This document shows, piece after piece, positions 1-8,684 of a DNA stretch of 24,947 nt. The stretch is from Fragilariopsis cylindrus CCMP1102 (lineage: Eukaryota; Bacillariophyta; Bacillariophyceae; Bacillariales; Bacillariaceae). The stretch is taken from contig FMBT01000681.1 in assembly GCA_900095095.1 (NCBI GenBank), positions 1-24,947 of the forward strand, given 5' to 3'. Below the pieces are notes generated by a model, which saw only the letters and a list, made by a program, of their open reading frames with translations, was not told the origin of the DNA and made no database searches. Position numbers and translations under genes: made by a program. Positions within the stretch are counted from its first letter, which is position 1. Every line of letters begins with the position of its first letter.

Positions 1-84
1 TGGCACAACAGTATCATGTGAATAAGGATTAAAGTATTTGGTGACAAAGGAAGAGAGGCGTCATGAAGGAGATGAAGCAATTGA

Positions 85-1704
85 CGATCTGGAGTATTAA
101 AACCAAGAAACTGGAGTGAATTGACTGAAGAGGATAGGAGAACAGCACTACCATATCTGATGTTTCTGACAGAGAAGAGAGATGAATCAATTAAGGCCAG
201 AGGCTGCGCAGATGGTAGTAAGCAGGAAATGGATAAAGCTAGTATATCATCACCAGTAATATCAACGGATGCACTGTTCATCACACTTGTTATAGATGCA
301 ATGGAAAGAAGAGATGTAGCGACAGTGGATATTCCAGGAGCATTCCTGCAGACGGATGCTAAACCAGGGACGTATATGAAGATAACAGGGCCTATGGTTG
401 ATATCCTATGTCAGATCAATCCAAAGCTATACGAGAAGTATGTTACTAATGAGAAAGGAAAGAGGGTACTGTATACAGAAGCATCGAAGGCGATATATGG
501 AATGGTTGATAGTGCATTCCTATTCTGGTTATATCTATCAAGTTATTTAGCAGAGCATGGATTTGTTACAAATCCATATGATGTCTGTTGTATGAATAAG
601 GTAATTAATGGAAAGCAATGTACTATAGTATGGCACGTTGATGATTTGAAGATATCACATGTGGATGCAGACGTGGTAACATCAATAATAGAGATCCTTG
701 ACAAAGAATTTGGAAAGCACAAGCCACTGACGGTACAGAGAGGGTTGTTGCATGACTATTTGGGTATGACTATTGATTTCTCAATCATAGGAAAGGTTAT
801 GATTACAATGATTGATATGATTGAAAAGATGTTAGATGACGTTCCTGATGACATGGATGGAGTGAAGAATTCACCAGCACAAGAACATCTGTTCAAAGTA
901 AATGAAGATGGTATAAGACTAAGTGAGGAGAAGCGAGTAATCGTCCACAAGAATACTGCGAAGCTACTGTTCATCTCGCAACGAGCAAGACCTGATGTGC
1001 AGACTGCGACATCATTCTTATGTACAAGAGTGAAAGAGGCGGATACAGATGATTACAAGAAGTTAGCGAGGGTGATGCAATACCTAAGAGGTACAAAGTA
1101 CTTACCATTGATATTAGGTGCAGATGATTCTGGTAATATATACTGGTACAAAGATGGGGCTCATGCAGTACATAGAGATATGAGAGGACATACAGGTCTG
1201 ATGATGACATTTGGTCAGGGAGCAGTATATGCAAGGTCATTGAAACAGAAATTAAATACAAAGAGTTCAACGGAAACAGAACTAGTATCATTTGATGATG
1301 GTATGCCTCAGAATTTATGGGCGTTGTATTTCACAAAGCATCAAGGAAGATTTCTGAGAGACAATATTGTTTATCAAGATAATACAAGCACAATTAGAAT
1401 GGCAGAGAATGGGAAGATGTCAACTGGAAAGATGACCAAACATATCAATATTCGGTATTTCTTTTGTGCAGATAGGATCAAGAAAGGAGAACTGTCAGTG
1501 AAGTATTGTCCTACTCTTGATATGATTGCAGATTATTTTACAAAAGCATTGCAGGGATCACTGTTCAGGAAGCTGAGAGATTTGGTATTGGGTATCAGTC
1601 CTGCAGATTTTGAAGAGTATCAAAGAAGATATGAGATCGTTTCCATATGGAGAAAACAAAAGAAAGAAGCCAAGGAGGCAGCAAGTGAAAGAGATAAGAA
1701 TTAA
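85..1704 (+). CDS. Copia-type reverse transcriptase and RNase H, 3' part of pol
   Basis: This is the C-terminal part of a copia polyprotein that would copy the element's RNA into DNA. The frame is open from codon 85 (no ATG; TGA codons at 64, 73 and 82). Counting from 121, it shows the RT motif VDIPGAFLQTD near residues 69-79 and the catalytic HVDD at 172-175. It also shows the ARPD/YLRGT connection segment, then RNase H with KDGAHAVH, SSTETEL, QDNTS and the C-terminal DYFTKAL. All expected acidic residues appear present, and 540 codons run without a stop. Left of 85 homology continues but jumps frame: FGDKGREA in the same frame at 37-60, MKEMKQL one frame off at 63-83, then back at 85, as if one base was lost and one gained. 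More shifts are likely before 37. Genomic copies like this are usually silent or decayed. Confidence 0.92.
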   Translation, partial: RSGVLKPRNWSELTEEDRRTALPYLMFLTEKRDESIKARGCADGSKQEMDKASISSPVISTDALFITLVIDAMERRDVATVDIPGAFLQTDAKPGTYMKITGPMVDILCQINPKLYEKYVTNEKGKRVLYTEASKAIYGMVDSAFLFWLYLSSYLAEHGFVTNPYDVCCMNKVINGKQCTIVWHVDDLKISHVDADVVTSIIEILDKEFGKHKPLTVQRGLLHDYLGMTIDFSIIGKVMITMIDMIEKMLDDVPDDMDGVKNSPAQEHLFKVNEDGIRLSEEKRVIVHKNTAKLLFISQRARPDVQTATSFLCTRVKEADTDDYKKLARVMQYLRGTKYLPLILGADDSGNIYWYKDGAHAVHRDMRGHTGLMMTFGQGAVYARSLKQKLNTKSSTETELVSFDDGMPQNLWALYFTKHQGRFLRDNIVYQDNTSTIRMAENGKMSTGKMTKHINIRYFFCADRIKKGELSVKYCPTLDMIADYFTKALQGSLFRKLRDLVLGISPADFEEYQRRYEIVSIWRKQKKEAKEAASERDKN

Positions 1705-1781
1705 GAGTACAGTATCGTCTACAGTTTGCTCAACTGTTGACGACAGGAGTGTGTTGGAGTCCACCTCGCGCACACATGTTG

Positions 1782-1789
1782 TGACGTCA
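1782..1789 (+). promoter_or_regulatory. CRE palindrome TGACGTCA in the LTR
   Basis: The exact palindrome TGACGTCA is followed by CGTGATGTCA, which holds a second TGTCA half-like element. TGACGT is the core bound by bZIP/ATF factors and is the reported CO2/cAMP-responsive element in diatom promoters. That this copy is used is inference. Confidence 0.5.
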
Positions 1790-1890
1790 CGTGATGTCAT
1801 AGATCCGTTACTTAAGCGAGCAGGAGCGAAGCGTAAGCGAGGTGTGGCGAAGCAATAGGAGCATATAGTATATATACCTATCTGTATATC

Positions 1891-1899
1891 TATATAAGG
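1891..1899 (+). promoter_or_regulatory. TATA box of the LTR promoter
   Basis: TATATAAGG lies about 100 bp downstream of the CRE palindrome inside the putative LTR and about 350 bp upstream of the OTU gene's ATG. It fits the U3 promoter of a copia LTR. A transcript starting here would run straight into the OTU gene. Confidence 0.4.
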
Positions 1900-2247
1900 A
1901 ATAAGTGATACTGATGTGGAGTTGGCGAGTGAAGCGAGTGAGCTCACTATTTGAATATCGGTATGTAAGATTGACAATAGGATTTAGTAGTAGTAATAAG
2001 GGTGTAGTGAGTGTGTGTGGAGACTTGGAGGATAAGGACCACACAGTCTCACTCTTTTTAATTTGTTTAGGTTAGCAATATAAATTCATAAACCTTTTTG
2101 GTTTACATAGTTAGTTTATTACTACTAGTGTAGATTGAAAAACAACAATTTAATCATTCCAAACCGACAATTATAGTAGTCAGCAGAACCAGTAGAAGGC
2201 AGGCAGTAGCAGAAGCGAACACCCAAAAAAAAAATCGTTCCGATAAC

Positions 2248-3227
2248 ATGGGGGACTGTCAATCGACACCGGCAAGACGAGCTACTGCAAATAAGAAGAA
2301 GAAGAGTTGTAACCACAATAAAACTTCTCATGACAAGAAGAGCAGCAGGAAGAAGAAGCAGCCGCTCATGTCGGCAGAGGATCGTGCCACGACGAAACAA
2401 ATTATTGTCGATCACTGTGTAGTACAGGGTAGTGGTGTGGATGTGCAATTTATTATCCATTTTTCTCGAGTCAAAGCCAAGATGCAGGATAAATTACTGC
2501 AGGCACGAGACAATTTGGCGACCAGAACAAACGAAGCAGCAGAGACGACACTCGCACATGCCAACACTCTTATTGATCAATTTAATACTACGATGATGGA
2601 ACAACATTCTCATTCTCGCTACATCACCAAGACTCCTAAAATTAATTCTCTGCAACATTCATTACAAATTCCAACGCAGCATCAATCTCGAGAAAGTAAA
2701 ATTCGTAATGGAATACAACTGTTCGAAGAACGAATGACGTCTATGAAATTACAACAAATTGTGATGAAAGATGATGGGAATTGTCAATTCCGATCAATTG
2801 CTCATCAATTATATGGTACGGCCGAAGATGGGAATCATCAACGAACTCGTGCATTATGTGTGACGTACCTTACCACACATTCAGATCAATTTGCTTGTTT
2901 TTTGATGGTGAAATGGAATGGCAACGATATTTAAGTACGATGTTACTAGATGGGACCTGGGGAGATGAATTAACATTGAAGGCTGCTAGTAATGTCTTGC
3001 ACTGTACTGTACATGTCTTAACATCTGAAAAAGAACATTATTATATGTGTTACGTACCAGATAATGATGATAATGATATTACTACTACTACTAATAATAA
3101 TAATGGTACCAACGACGCTACAAAATTGACGAAATCAAATAATAATACTTCTTCTCATTATTGTGATGACATTTTCCTGGCGTATATTTCACCAATTCAT
3201 TACAATAGTATTCAGCTGATACAGTAG
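2248..3227 (+). CDS. OTU-domain cysteine protease (deubiquitinase-like), frame change in a T6 run
   Basis: OTU proteases cleave ubiquitin chains. The N-terminal 165 residues are basic, then polar and probably disordered. The OTU domain follows: [10 protein letters not shown] holds the catalytic Asp176 and Cys179, and the C-terminal SPIHYNSIQ holds His318, the residues expected of an OTU triad. The reading frame breaks in the middle of the domain: the first frame (2248-2934) reaches SDQFACF and goes wrong, while [11 protein letters not shown]...[11 protein letters not shown] continues in the -1 frame to 3227. The switch point is T_TTT_TTG at 2898-2904, a canonical -1 slippery heptamer pattern. 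Slipping there, or adding one T, gives one 326-residue protein. An Asn/Thr-rich insert near 3060-3150 lies before the His motif. Start: ATG 2248, the first in frame. The gene sits about 100 bp after the copia LTR and converges on the F-box-like gene. OTU identity is secure; whether the gene is broken, recoded or mis-assembled is open. Confidence 0.85.
2898..2904 (+). other. Frame-switch site T_TTT_TTG in the OTU gene
   Basis: The zero-frame codons are TGT TTT TTG. A one-base backward slip gives TTT TTT GAT, which joins the two halves of the OTU domain exactly in frame. A one-base deletion in the assembly of a T7 run would look the same. Confidence 0.5.
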
Positions 3228-3364
3228 TGTGAAAATTCAAAGAAAACAAAACAAAAAAAGGGAGAACTAGAAAGATAATTTTCTGTCGATGTTAAAATAA
3301 GGAGCCTACTGTTATCAGTCTTTATTGACACTATGTTGTAGCTAGCTACTGTTTTACGATCGGT

Positions 3365-5117
3365 TTATTGGCAAAGTTCCAATATGGCAGTGTATCCAGT
3401 AGCACGAGCTGGCCATCCTAAATAGTCCGCAGCAGATCCAATCTCAGAATTTGTGTCATCCACGTACATCATCGTATCTAGATTATCCATTCGACCATTT
3501 TGTTGATTTCCACCGGGACAAAAATCCTTCACGGAAGTCGTGACGTAAAAAGTACGGTCCATTTTTTGTGTCATCCGGTACAGCAAATTGGTCGTTGTGG
3601 TTCCAGCATCGTCATTCTTCTTATCATCGGCAGCAGCATCTGGTACTGGTACGGATGGATTATTGCTGTTGGGATTTCTATCTTCACCACCACCTTCGTC
3701 ATTTACCATATAATTGTTCCTATTCTTCTCTATCCAGTCGAGCCCGAGCCGACTCGCTACGCTACGCTGCACCTTTTCATTCTGGTTGCCTTTTCTGCTG
3801 TGCGTACAGTATTAGTACATAACATTTTTGTATTATTTTGTTTATTCATTATTTTTTCTTTCTTTCTTTCTTTCTTTTCCTTTTTTGTTTACATTACATA
3901 AATTCAATATCAGGTCGTTCTTTTTTTAACATATTAATATTGCCTTGTGTTAAATCACTATGAAACCATTTCAATGTTTTAGGTGCATTACGAATAAACT
4001 TTATTAATGCATTTTGTGGTAAATCTCTATTTTGTGATGATGATGAAACTTTTGCATTCTTGATTGATAAACGTTCTAATTGTACATACTTATTTTTGAT
4101 ATTAATACCATTTTTTTCCCAAAAATCTTGATACCTCTTATCTCTATAGATACCAGGTTGTTCACAAAGACCTTGAAATATATAGTTCTTATTTGGTTCA
4201 TCTATTAAATCATTAAAATTATTATATTTTTGACTATTTTTTACCAAAAATATTGTATCATTCATAATAAATTCTTTAATAGTATCGTGTGAACTAAATT
4301 GATATCCAGATATATCTACATCACATTTTGAATAATTCCATATAAGTTTTGTTATCCGTAGAGTATACAATTCATATGTTATACTATCTGTATGATATTT
4401 ATGTTTATCAGAGAAACTTATACTTGAAAAATTAACCGTATGGACTGTTGTTTTATTTTTAAATCTATAATTACGAAATAAACAGCATATAATATCAAAT
4501 AAAACTTCTGGATGAACTTGTCTTTTATAATCTGTCATCAATGACGATGATGGTAGTGAAAGATCAACTATTGATTTATTACCACGATTACGTCTTTCAG
4601 GTGTATCATCAATATCATAATATGTAAAATTTTGTTGTGCATCCCATGATGATATATAATTATATTCATTAATACAATTCAATTTTATACATTTATAATG
4701 ATTCCATTTTATATTTTGATGTTCCGTATTTTGATTGTATACTAATTTTCGTAACAAACTATGAGTGTTTGATTTTGTCGTCCTCGTTCTCATTCTTGGT
4801 TGTGATGGAGGATTAATTATATAGGTCGGAATAATTGTCCATTCAATACCAGGACGTTTACAATCATTATAGAATTGTTTTGAAACAACTGTCAAATCAA
4901 TAAGTTCATCGAGTGTACACTGCTCTCCTCCACCTAAATAATTGAGGATCCTAACACGGATAGAATCCGGTAGTAAGCTGTACATCAATGAGCATGACGA
5001 CAACGTTGACGATGCAGTCGTTGTCCCAATCTCCTGCTTCTTATCCTCATCCGCCTCATCCTCACTTTCCGTTTCGTATTCTTCGTGTTCTTCTTCTTCG
5101 TTGTAATTAATCGACAT
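3365..5117 (-). CDS. F-box-like protein with leucine-rich-type C-terminus, two exons
   Basis: Exon 1 is 5117-3898. The N-terminus is very acidic. An F-box-like segment at residues 48-90 (LLPDSIRVRILNYL, then LTVVSKQFYNDC) suggests a substrate adaptor of an SCF ubiquitin ligase. The C-terminal part has leucine-rich-like strands, with LIKFIRNAPKTLKWFHSD at 371-388 and ERPDIEF at 400-406, a layout I associate with a large pennate-diatom family. If unspliced, the protein stops at TAA 3896-3894 (407 aa), where that family usually ends. However, GTAATG at 3897 can act as donor. A TACTAAT branch site (complement of 3811-3817) and tandem CAGCAG acceptors then lead into an open frame 3797-3365, in frame for either acceptor, giving 550 or 549 aa. 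Exon 2 shares sequence with the RS/RGG gene at 12158-13000. Exon 1 is secure; the exon 2 join is inferred. Confidence 0.75.
3798..3897 (-). other. Candidate 100-nt intron of the F-box-like gene with NAGNAG acceptor
   Basis: Donor GTAATG overlaps the apparent stop codon of exon 1. A perfect TACTAAT lies 13-19 nt before the acceptor, which reads CAG|CAG. The intron contains a (GAAA)n tract (TTTC on the plus strand, about 3855-3878). Both acceptors keep the downstream frame open and differ by a single Arg codon. Confidence 0.55.
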
Positions 5118-5310
5118 GGTGACCTTATTGATTGTTAGCGTAGAATGTTGATTGATAGTTGCTTGCTTCTACTTTTGCTTTTGCTTCTGGTCCTAGCTTA
5201 CTGCTACTCTGCTACTCTGCTTTTATTTTATATCTCGTTGTTATCGAATGAATAAGAACAAAAGTTGTTCTGTTTAATTGTTGTGTGAACTGTGCGTGCT
5301 TGTTTTCAAA
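5118..5310. other. Spacer between F-box-like gene start and secreted-protein gene end
   Basis: This 193-bp stretch should hold the 5' UTR and core promoter of the minus-strand F-box-like gene and the 3' end of the secreted-protein gene. It contains short CTTTTG and TGCTACTC repeats near 5168-5220. No clear TATA box is seen. Confidence 0.3.
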
Positions 5311-6383
5311 TCACACAGGACAAGGCTGGTTCGGATTGTACACATTGGAATAATCAGTGGTGCTGTCAGCTACTGTCGAACAACCAGCAAAATCAACCTG
5401 CGCATATGAATCACCATTGCCCACTGCTTGAAACATTCCATAAGCTAACTCATTGTCAAGTTCAAAGCATGATGGTCGGTCAAAAGATGATACACAATCC
5501 AATCCAGGCCAATCAGCGGAGTCGGTAAATGGAACGTATAGAAATTTAGAGCCGGCTTCATCGTCGCCAACAAAGCCGTTACCATTACTATCAGGAACAC
5601 ATGTTGTTTGATCTTCTGGAAACATATCAGAATCGGGGAAAGGCATGAATTTGAATCCTATAGTATTTTCTATCATCGGGATCATAGCACCATCGTCTTC
5701 ATTTGGTTTGGCATAAACATAAAATGAATTGAAGTTTTTTGTGTCGCCGAAACCATTATCTTCCGGCGTATGTCCGTTCTCATCGAGGGGTATACCGTTA
5801 GTATCAGATCCGGGTTGGGTGTAAAATTCTACACCGGTCCCGGTGCAGTACGTGTGCTCAAAAAGTTTGATGACACCTTTAAAGCGCTGACCATTGGAAA
5901 TTTTGAATTCTCCCTGACCATTCACTAGATCAAAGTGCAAAGTATTACCGCCGGTTTGAGCTGCCCCCGGTGACACGGTCTGACAATCATTTTCCCGGCT
6001 CTATGTTTGTTGGGTCATTACTATTGAATTCAGTTTCAAAATCATTAGTTCCTGCATCACAATACCACTGTTGATGGTCGTCCTGGGCTATATATGCACC
6101 ACTACCGCATCTACGCCACTCATCCCAAGTGTCATCATGATCTAAAAATTCATTATAAGTTGCTTGAGGGTACCAGTTTAAACTATATTGAGTAGAAGCC
6201 TCATCTACTGGCCCATCAGCGCTTGTATTATTGTTCAAGGACAGTAAAAATCCGAGGACGAGAGCGATGCTAGTTTGTATCAAAAAGTGAAGTGAAAAGT
6301 TACTGTATCATCTAATCGTGGAAAGAATGTGAAAGTTATCTTGGAAATGCGAACAGCGAACCAAGATTAAACGAAAATTTCAT
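5311..6383 (-). CDS. Secreted Cys-containing protein of unknown function, two exons, one frameshift
   Basis: The main frame lacks an ATG, but a start can be found at 6383: ATG AAA TTT TC, an intron 6372-6270 (103 nt, CTAG acceptor), then exon 2 from 6269. The join is in frame and gives MKFSIALVLGFLLSL, a typical signal peptide ending near Ala-Asp-Gly. A second donor (GTTCGC, 18 nt later) would also keep frame. Exon 2 runs to 5990, where the first frame ends in GGA AAA TGA. The protein clearly continues as NDCQTVSPGAAQTGG in another frame to 5311. Removing one A of the A4 run (5990-5993) joins them, about 322 aa in all. The mature part has many Cys, Gly and Asp residues and the segment GVIKLFEHTYCTGTG; I do not recognise a catalytic family. 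It could be extracellular or wall-associated. The frame break is either real or an assembly error. Confidence 0.65.
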
Positions 6384-6994
6384 ACAGAAATTACTTTTGC
6401 TATATAAAATAAAGCAGAGCAAATCAAAAGCCTTAAGTAAAAAAAATGTCCTTGTTTAGTAAAAAAAGGTTCTTGAGTGAGTTATAATGTGTGACTGATT
6501 AAGTCAATAATTGAGTTGCTAAATTTCATTATACAAGTTTTTTTTCTTTGTTGTTCTATCAATTAATTGTTCTTAATATTTTGTGCTCGAGATTATTTTT
6601 TATGATCATCTCGTTTACAGTACTCGTACATTAATGTTCTTTCCTTTTTGTCGTTGGATGCGCCTTGATACAGTACATACCGGATAGGAGACAGTTGCGT
6701 GAATCCAAAAATTGCAATGCGGTTTTTCGGTTACGCATCTTAAGGTACTTCGTATTAACGTCGTAAACGTGATGATTTCTGGCACGACTGAAGCTACGCG
6801 CAATCTGACTTTGCAAATTATTTAGTGGTACGGTCAGGGGTAATAATTCCTCCCCGTTGAGACCATCCATTCCTCCCCGAATATAGATCGTAATATAGAT
6901 GGATCCGTTCATTCGTTTGTCGTTCATCCATTCCTCCCCGTTGCGTAATATAAAAGATTATCATGTGTATTGTTGTGTTTATATTGTAGTTATA
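6384..6994. other. Non-coding spacer with short repeats
   Basis: The stretch carries the upstream region of the secreted-protein gene and, at 6846-6940, three copies of ATTCCTCCCCG. A weak minus-strand frame at 6631-6927 has no recognisable family and overlaps these repeats, so it is not called. AT-rich homopolymers dominate 6420-6600. Confidence 0.4.
6846..6940 (+). repeat. Three-copy ATTCCTCCCCG direct repeat
   Basis: Copies start at 6846, 6869 and 6930. The last two share the longer CATCCATTCCTCCCCG. Spacing is irregular (23 and 61 bp). The origin is unknown; it may be a remnant of a small element. Confidence 0.6.
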
Positions 6995-7951
6995 TCATTC
7001 CAATTCCCAGTACCATGCCTTGAATTGTGCTTGTTGTCTCCTCTGTTCCTCATCTTCCTCCCAGATCTGATCAAATTCATCATCAATCAATACCACCTGT
7101 AAAATATTCATAATCAGGATGATTGAAACTACCTTGTTGATCTAATAGTTCATATATCTTATCTGGGAGTAGTTTTTGTGGATTGTGTGCGTCACGTGCG
7201 TCCTCATCCTATCTCATCTCTCATTTTCTGTAATAAAGACATAGTACCAGTTATATCTTTTTCATAAAATATTAATTCTTTAATTATTATAGTTTGAGGT
7301 GTCAGATCATTGTTTTCATCTGCAACTAGTTTTAACAAGTCTTATAAAAGTATGTCACCACCTGCATGTCCCTGCCCCCGTCGCCATAGCAGCGGTCCAA
7401 TTAGTCCATCCACACAAGCGATTGGACCGTAATAAGTGACGACGATGAATATGTTGTAATATTAATATTCCATTGGATTTTCCTCATTATAATATCATTG
7501 TCGATATGAATATTTTAGATTATCTATACTGAAACGTTGTACGGCGACTCCACCCATCGTTTTTCAAATTTCATTTAATGAACTTAATGGAAAACCATCA
7601 GTAATAGATCATCGCTACTACCATCATCGCTACTACCATTATCAAAGCATAAACGGTACCGGGTAATCAACTATTGTTACGAGTATTCCTATATCGTTCA
7701 GCATTTTTTAATGATCCTTCATGATGAATAGGTGTCATTCGTACCTGTAATCTGTACAGGTAATATTTTTTGCATTTCAATCTATTATCCTTCTTAAGGA
7801 CAGCACCAACGAACGGTGCTAAATTGATCCGGACATGAACAATAATTGCTTCTCCTGGACTTTGTATTTGTATTTGTATTAGAATCTTCCTGATCGAATG
7901 GGAGGAGTAATCGATGTACGGTGTAGCAGGATTGCCTTGATGCGTTTGTTG
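6995..7951 (-). pseudogene. Decayed coding tract of unknown family
   Basis: Translating the minus strand piecewise gives protein-like text broken by stops and frame jumps. 7951 to about 7670 is open for some 94 codons, including EAIIVHVRINLAPFVGAVLKK and RMTPIHHEGSLKNAERY. A segment around 7560-7490 reads TMGGVAVQRFSIDNLKYSYRQ. About 7470-7190 holds YYGPIACVDGLIGPLL and, after an in-frame stop, DLLKLVADENNDLTPQ and QTIIIKELIFYEKD. About 7180-7090 reads LLPDKIYELLDQQGSFNHP. About 7065-6995 ends in DDEFDQIWEEDEEQRRQQ. At least three stops and several frame changes separate these blocks; some gaps could be introns. No family is recognised. Mixed amino-acid composition argues for a former gene, not chance. 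Confidence 0.45.
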
Positions 7952-7954
7952 TGT

Positions 7955-8016
7955 GATGAGGATCTGATGAGGATCTGATGAGGATCTGATGAGGATCTGA
8001 TGAGGATCTGATGAGG
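7955..8016 (+). repeat. 11-bp tandem repeat (GATGAGGATCT)
   Basis: Five perfect copies of GATGAGGATCT follow one another from 7955, with a sixth partial copy to 8016 and a GATGAGG echo just after. Because 11 is not a multiple of 3, it is unlikely to be coding. It lies at the 5' edge of the decayed minus-strand tract. Confidence 0.9.
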
Positions 8017-8684
8017 GTGATGAGGTATGTGCGTTAATAGCGGCATTTTACTACAGTAGCGAATTAACGCAACTGCTGCAACCAGCCTAAAAGTTCCTCA
8101 TCGATAAATTGTGTTTGGCATTACGTCACAGGCGTAACAACATTCTACTTCTTTTTGCGTGATTATTGTACTAGTAGCAAACCAGTCACGAGTCATTCGG
8201 GACTGGAAGAACTCGTCTTACACTTCGTCTCTTATCATACTGTAGAGAGTGTACGTTACCGGTATATAGATTTTTTTCCATGACGGACTCGATTGATGAT
8301 TCGATTCGACTACAACAAATCGCGGAACGTGAAGAAAAAAGGATGCGAAGGAATAGGAATATTTTATTTCTGATACTCCGTACAAATAGAAAAAAGTCAA
8401 ATAATATAATAATATATTTATTTATAAAATTATACTGCTATTAAAAAGGGTGTCTATACCGGGGTTTGTATGCGTGTGTGCGTGTTTGAGGTGTGTGCGT
8501 TTAGTACGTGCATGCAAATCTTTTATCTTTTTTTTAAACGTCAGCAGTTGTACTACTTCTTCTAGACGATTAGGGCATGATAGGGTTATTGTTAGGGGGA
8601 AACCTGATCGATCACAACAGATCCTCCGCTCTCAAAGGTGACGGCAGATTGGGCGAGGGCGCAGCCATATGAATTTCACATCAC
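8017..8684. other. Spacer downstream of the RS/RGG gene
   Basis: This stretch separates the decayed tract from the stop codon of the RS/RGG gene and should contain its 3' UTR. A small plus-strand frame (8280-8444) is listed separately. Otherwise only AT-rich sequence and TACAGTA/TACTGTA motifs at 8052 and 8238 are seen. Confidence 0.3.
8280..8444 (+). CDS. Small hypothetical ORF, 54 aa
   Basis: ATG at 8280 opens a 54-residue frame beginning MTDSIDDSIRLQQIAEREEK, acidic then Lys/Arg-rich, turning into AT-driven Ile/Asn/Tyr sequence before the stop at 8442. A TATA-like GGTATATAG lies just upstream (about 8260). The first 30 residues look protein-like; the rest looks like readthrough into non-coding DNA. 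It may be a gene-start fragment or chance. No family is recognised. Confidence 0.2.
   Translation: MTDSIDDSIRLQQIAEREEKRMRRNRNILFLILRTNRKKSNNIIIYLFIKLYCY

Larger units (their letters stand above)
1..2147 (+). mobile_element. Ty1/copia LTR retrotransposon, 3' half with 3' LTR (left part outside window)
   Basis: The element consists of a reverse transcriptase/RNase H reading frame ending at 1704, followed by a non-coding stretch with LTR character. The LTR probably starts with TGTTG at 1735 or 1752 and ends with CAACA at 2143-2147, giving the TG...CA ends and short inverted terminal repeat usual for copia LTRs. The left LTR, gag, protease and integrase lie outside the window, so neither the LTR boundaries nor the target-site duplication can be confirmed. 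The class is certain from the RT/RNase H protein; the exact LTR ends are inference. Confidence 0.85.
1735..2147 (+). repeat. Probable 3' LTR of the copia element
   Basis: The stretch starts just after the pol stop codon. It opens with TGTTG (1735 or 1752) and closes with CAACA (2143-2147). Inside are a CRE-type palindrome (1782-1789), a TATA box (1891-1899), and GCGAG-containing short repeats around 1814-1845 and 1925-1940. Length would be about 396-413 bp. The 5' LTR needed to prove the boundaries is outside the window. Confidence 0.55.

Noticed and set aside
6631..6927. A 98-residue minus-strand frame starting MNDKRMNGSIY
   Set aside because: It overlaps the ATTCCTCCCCG repeats, resembles no known family, and has no supporting splice or neighbour evidence. 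It may be a fragment of something, but I cannot support it.
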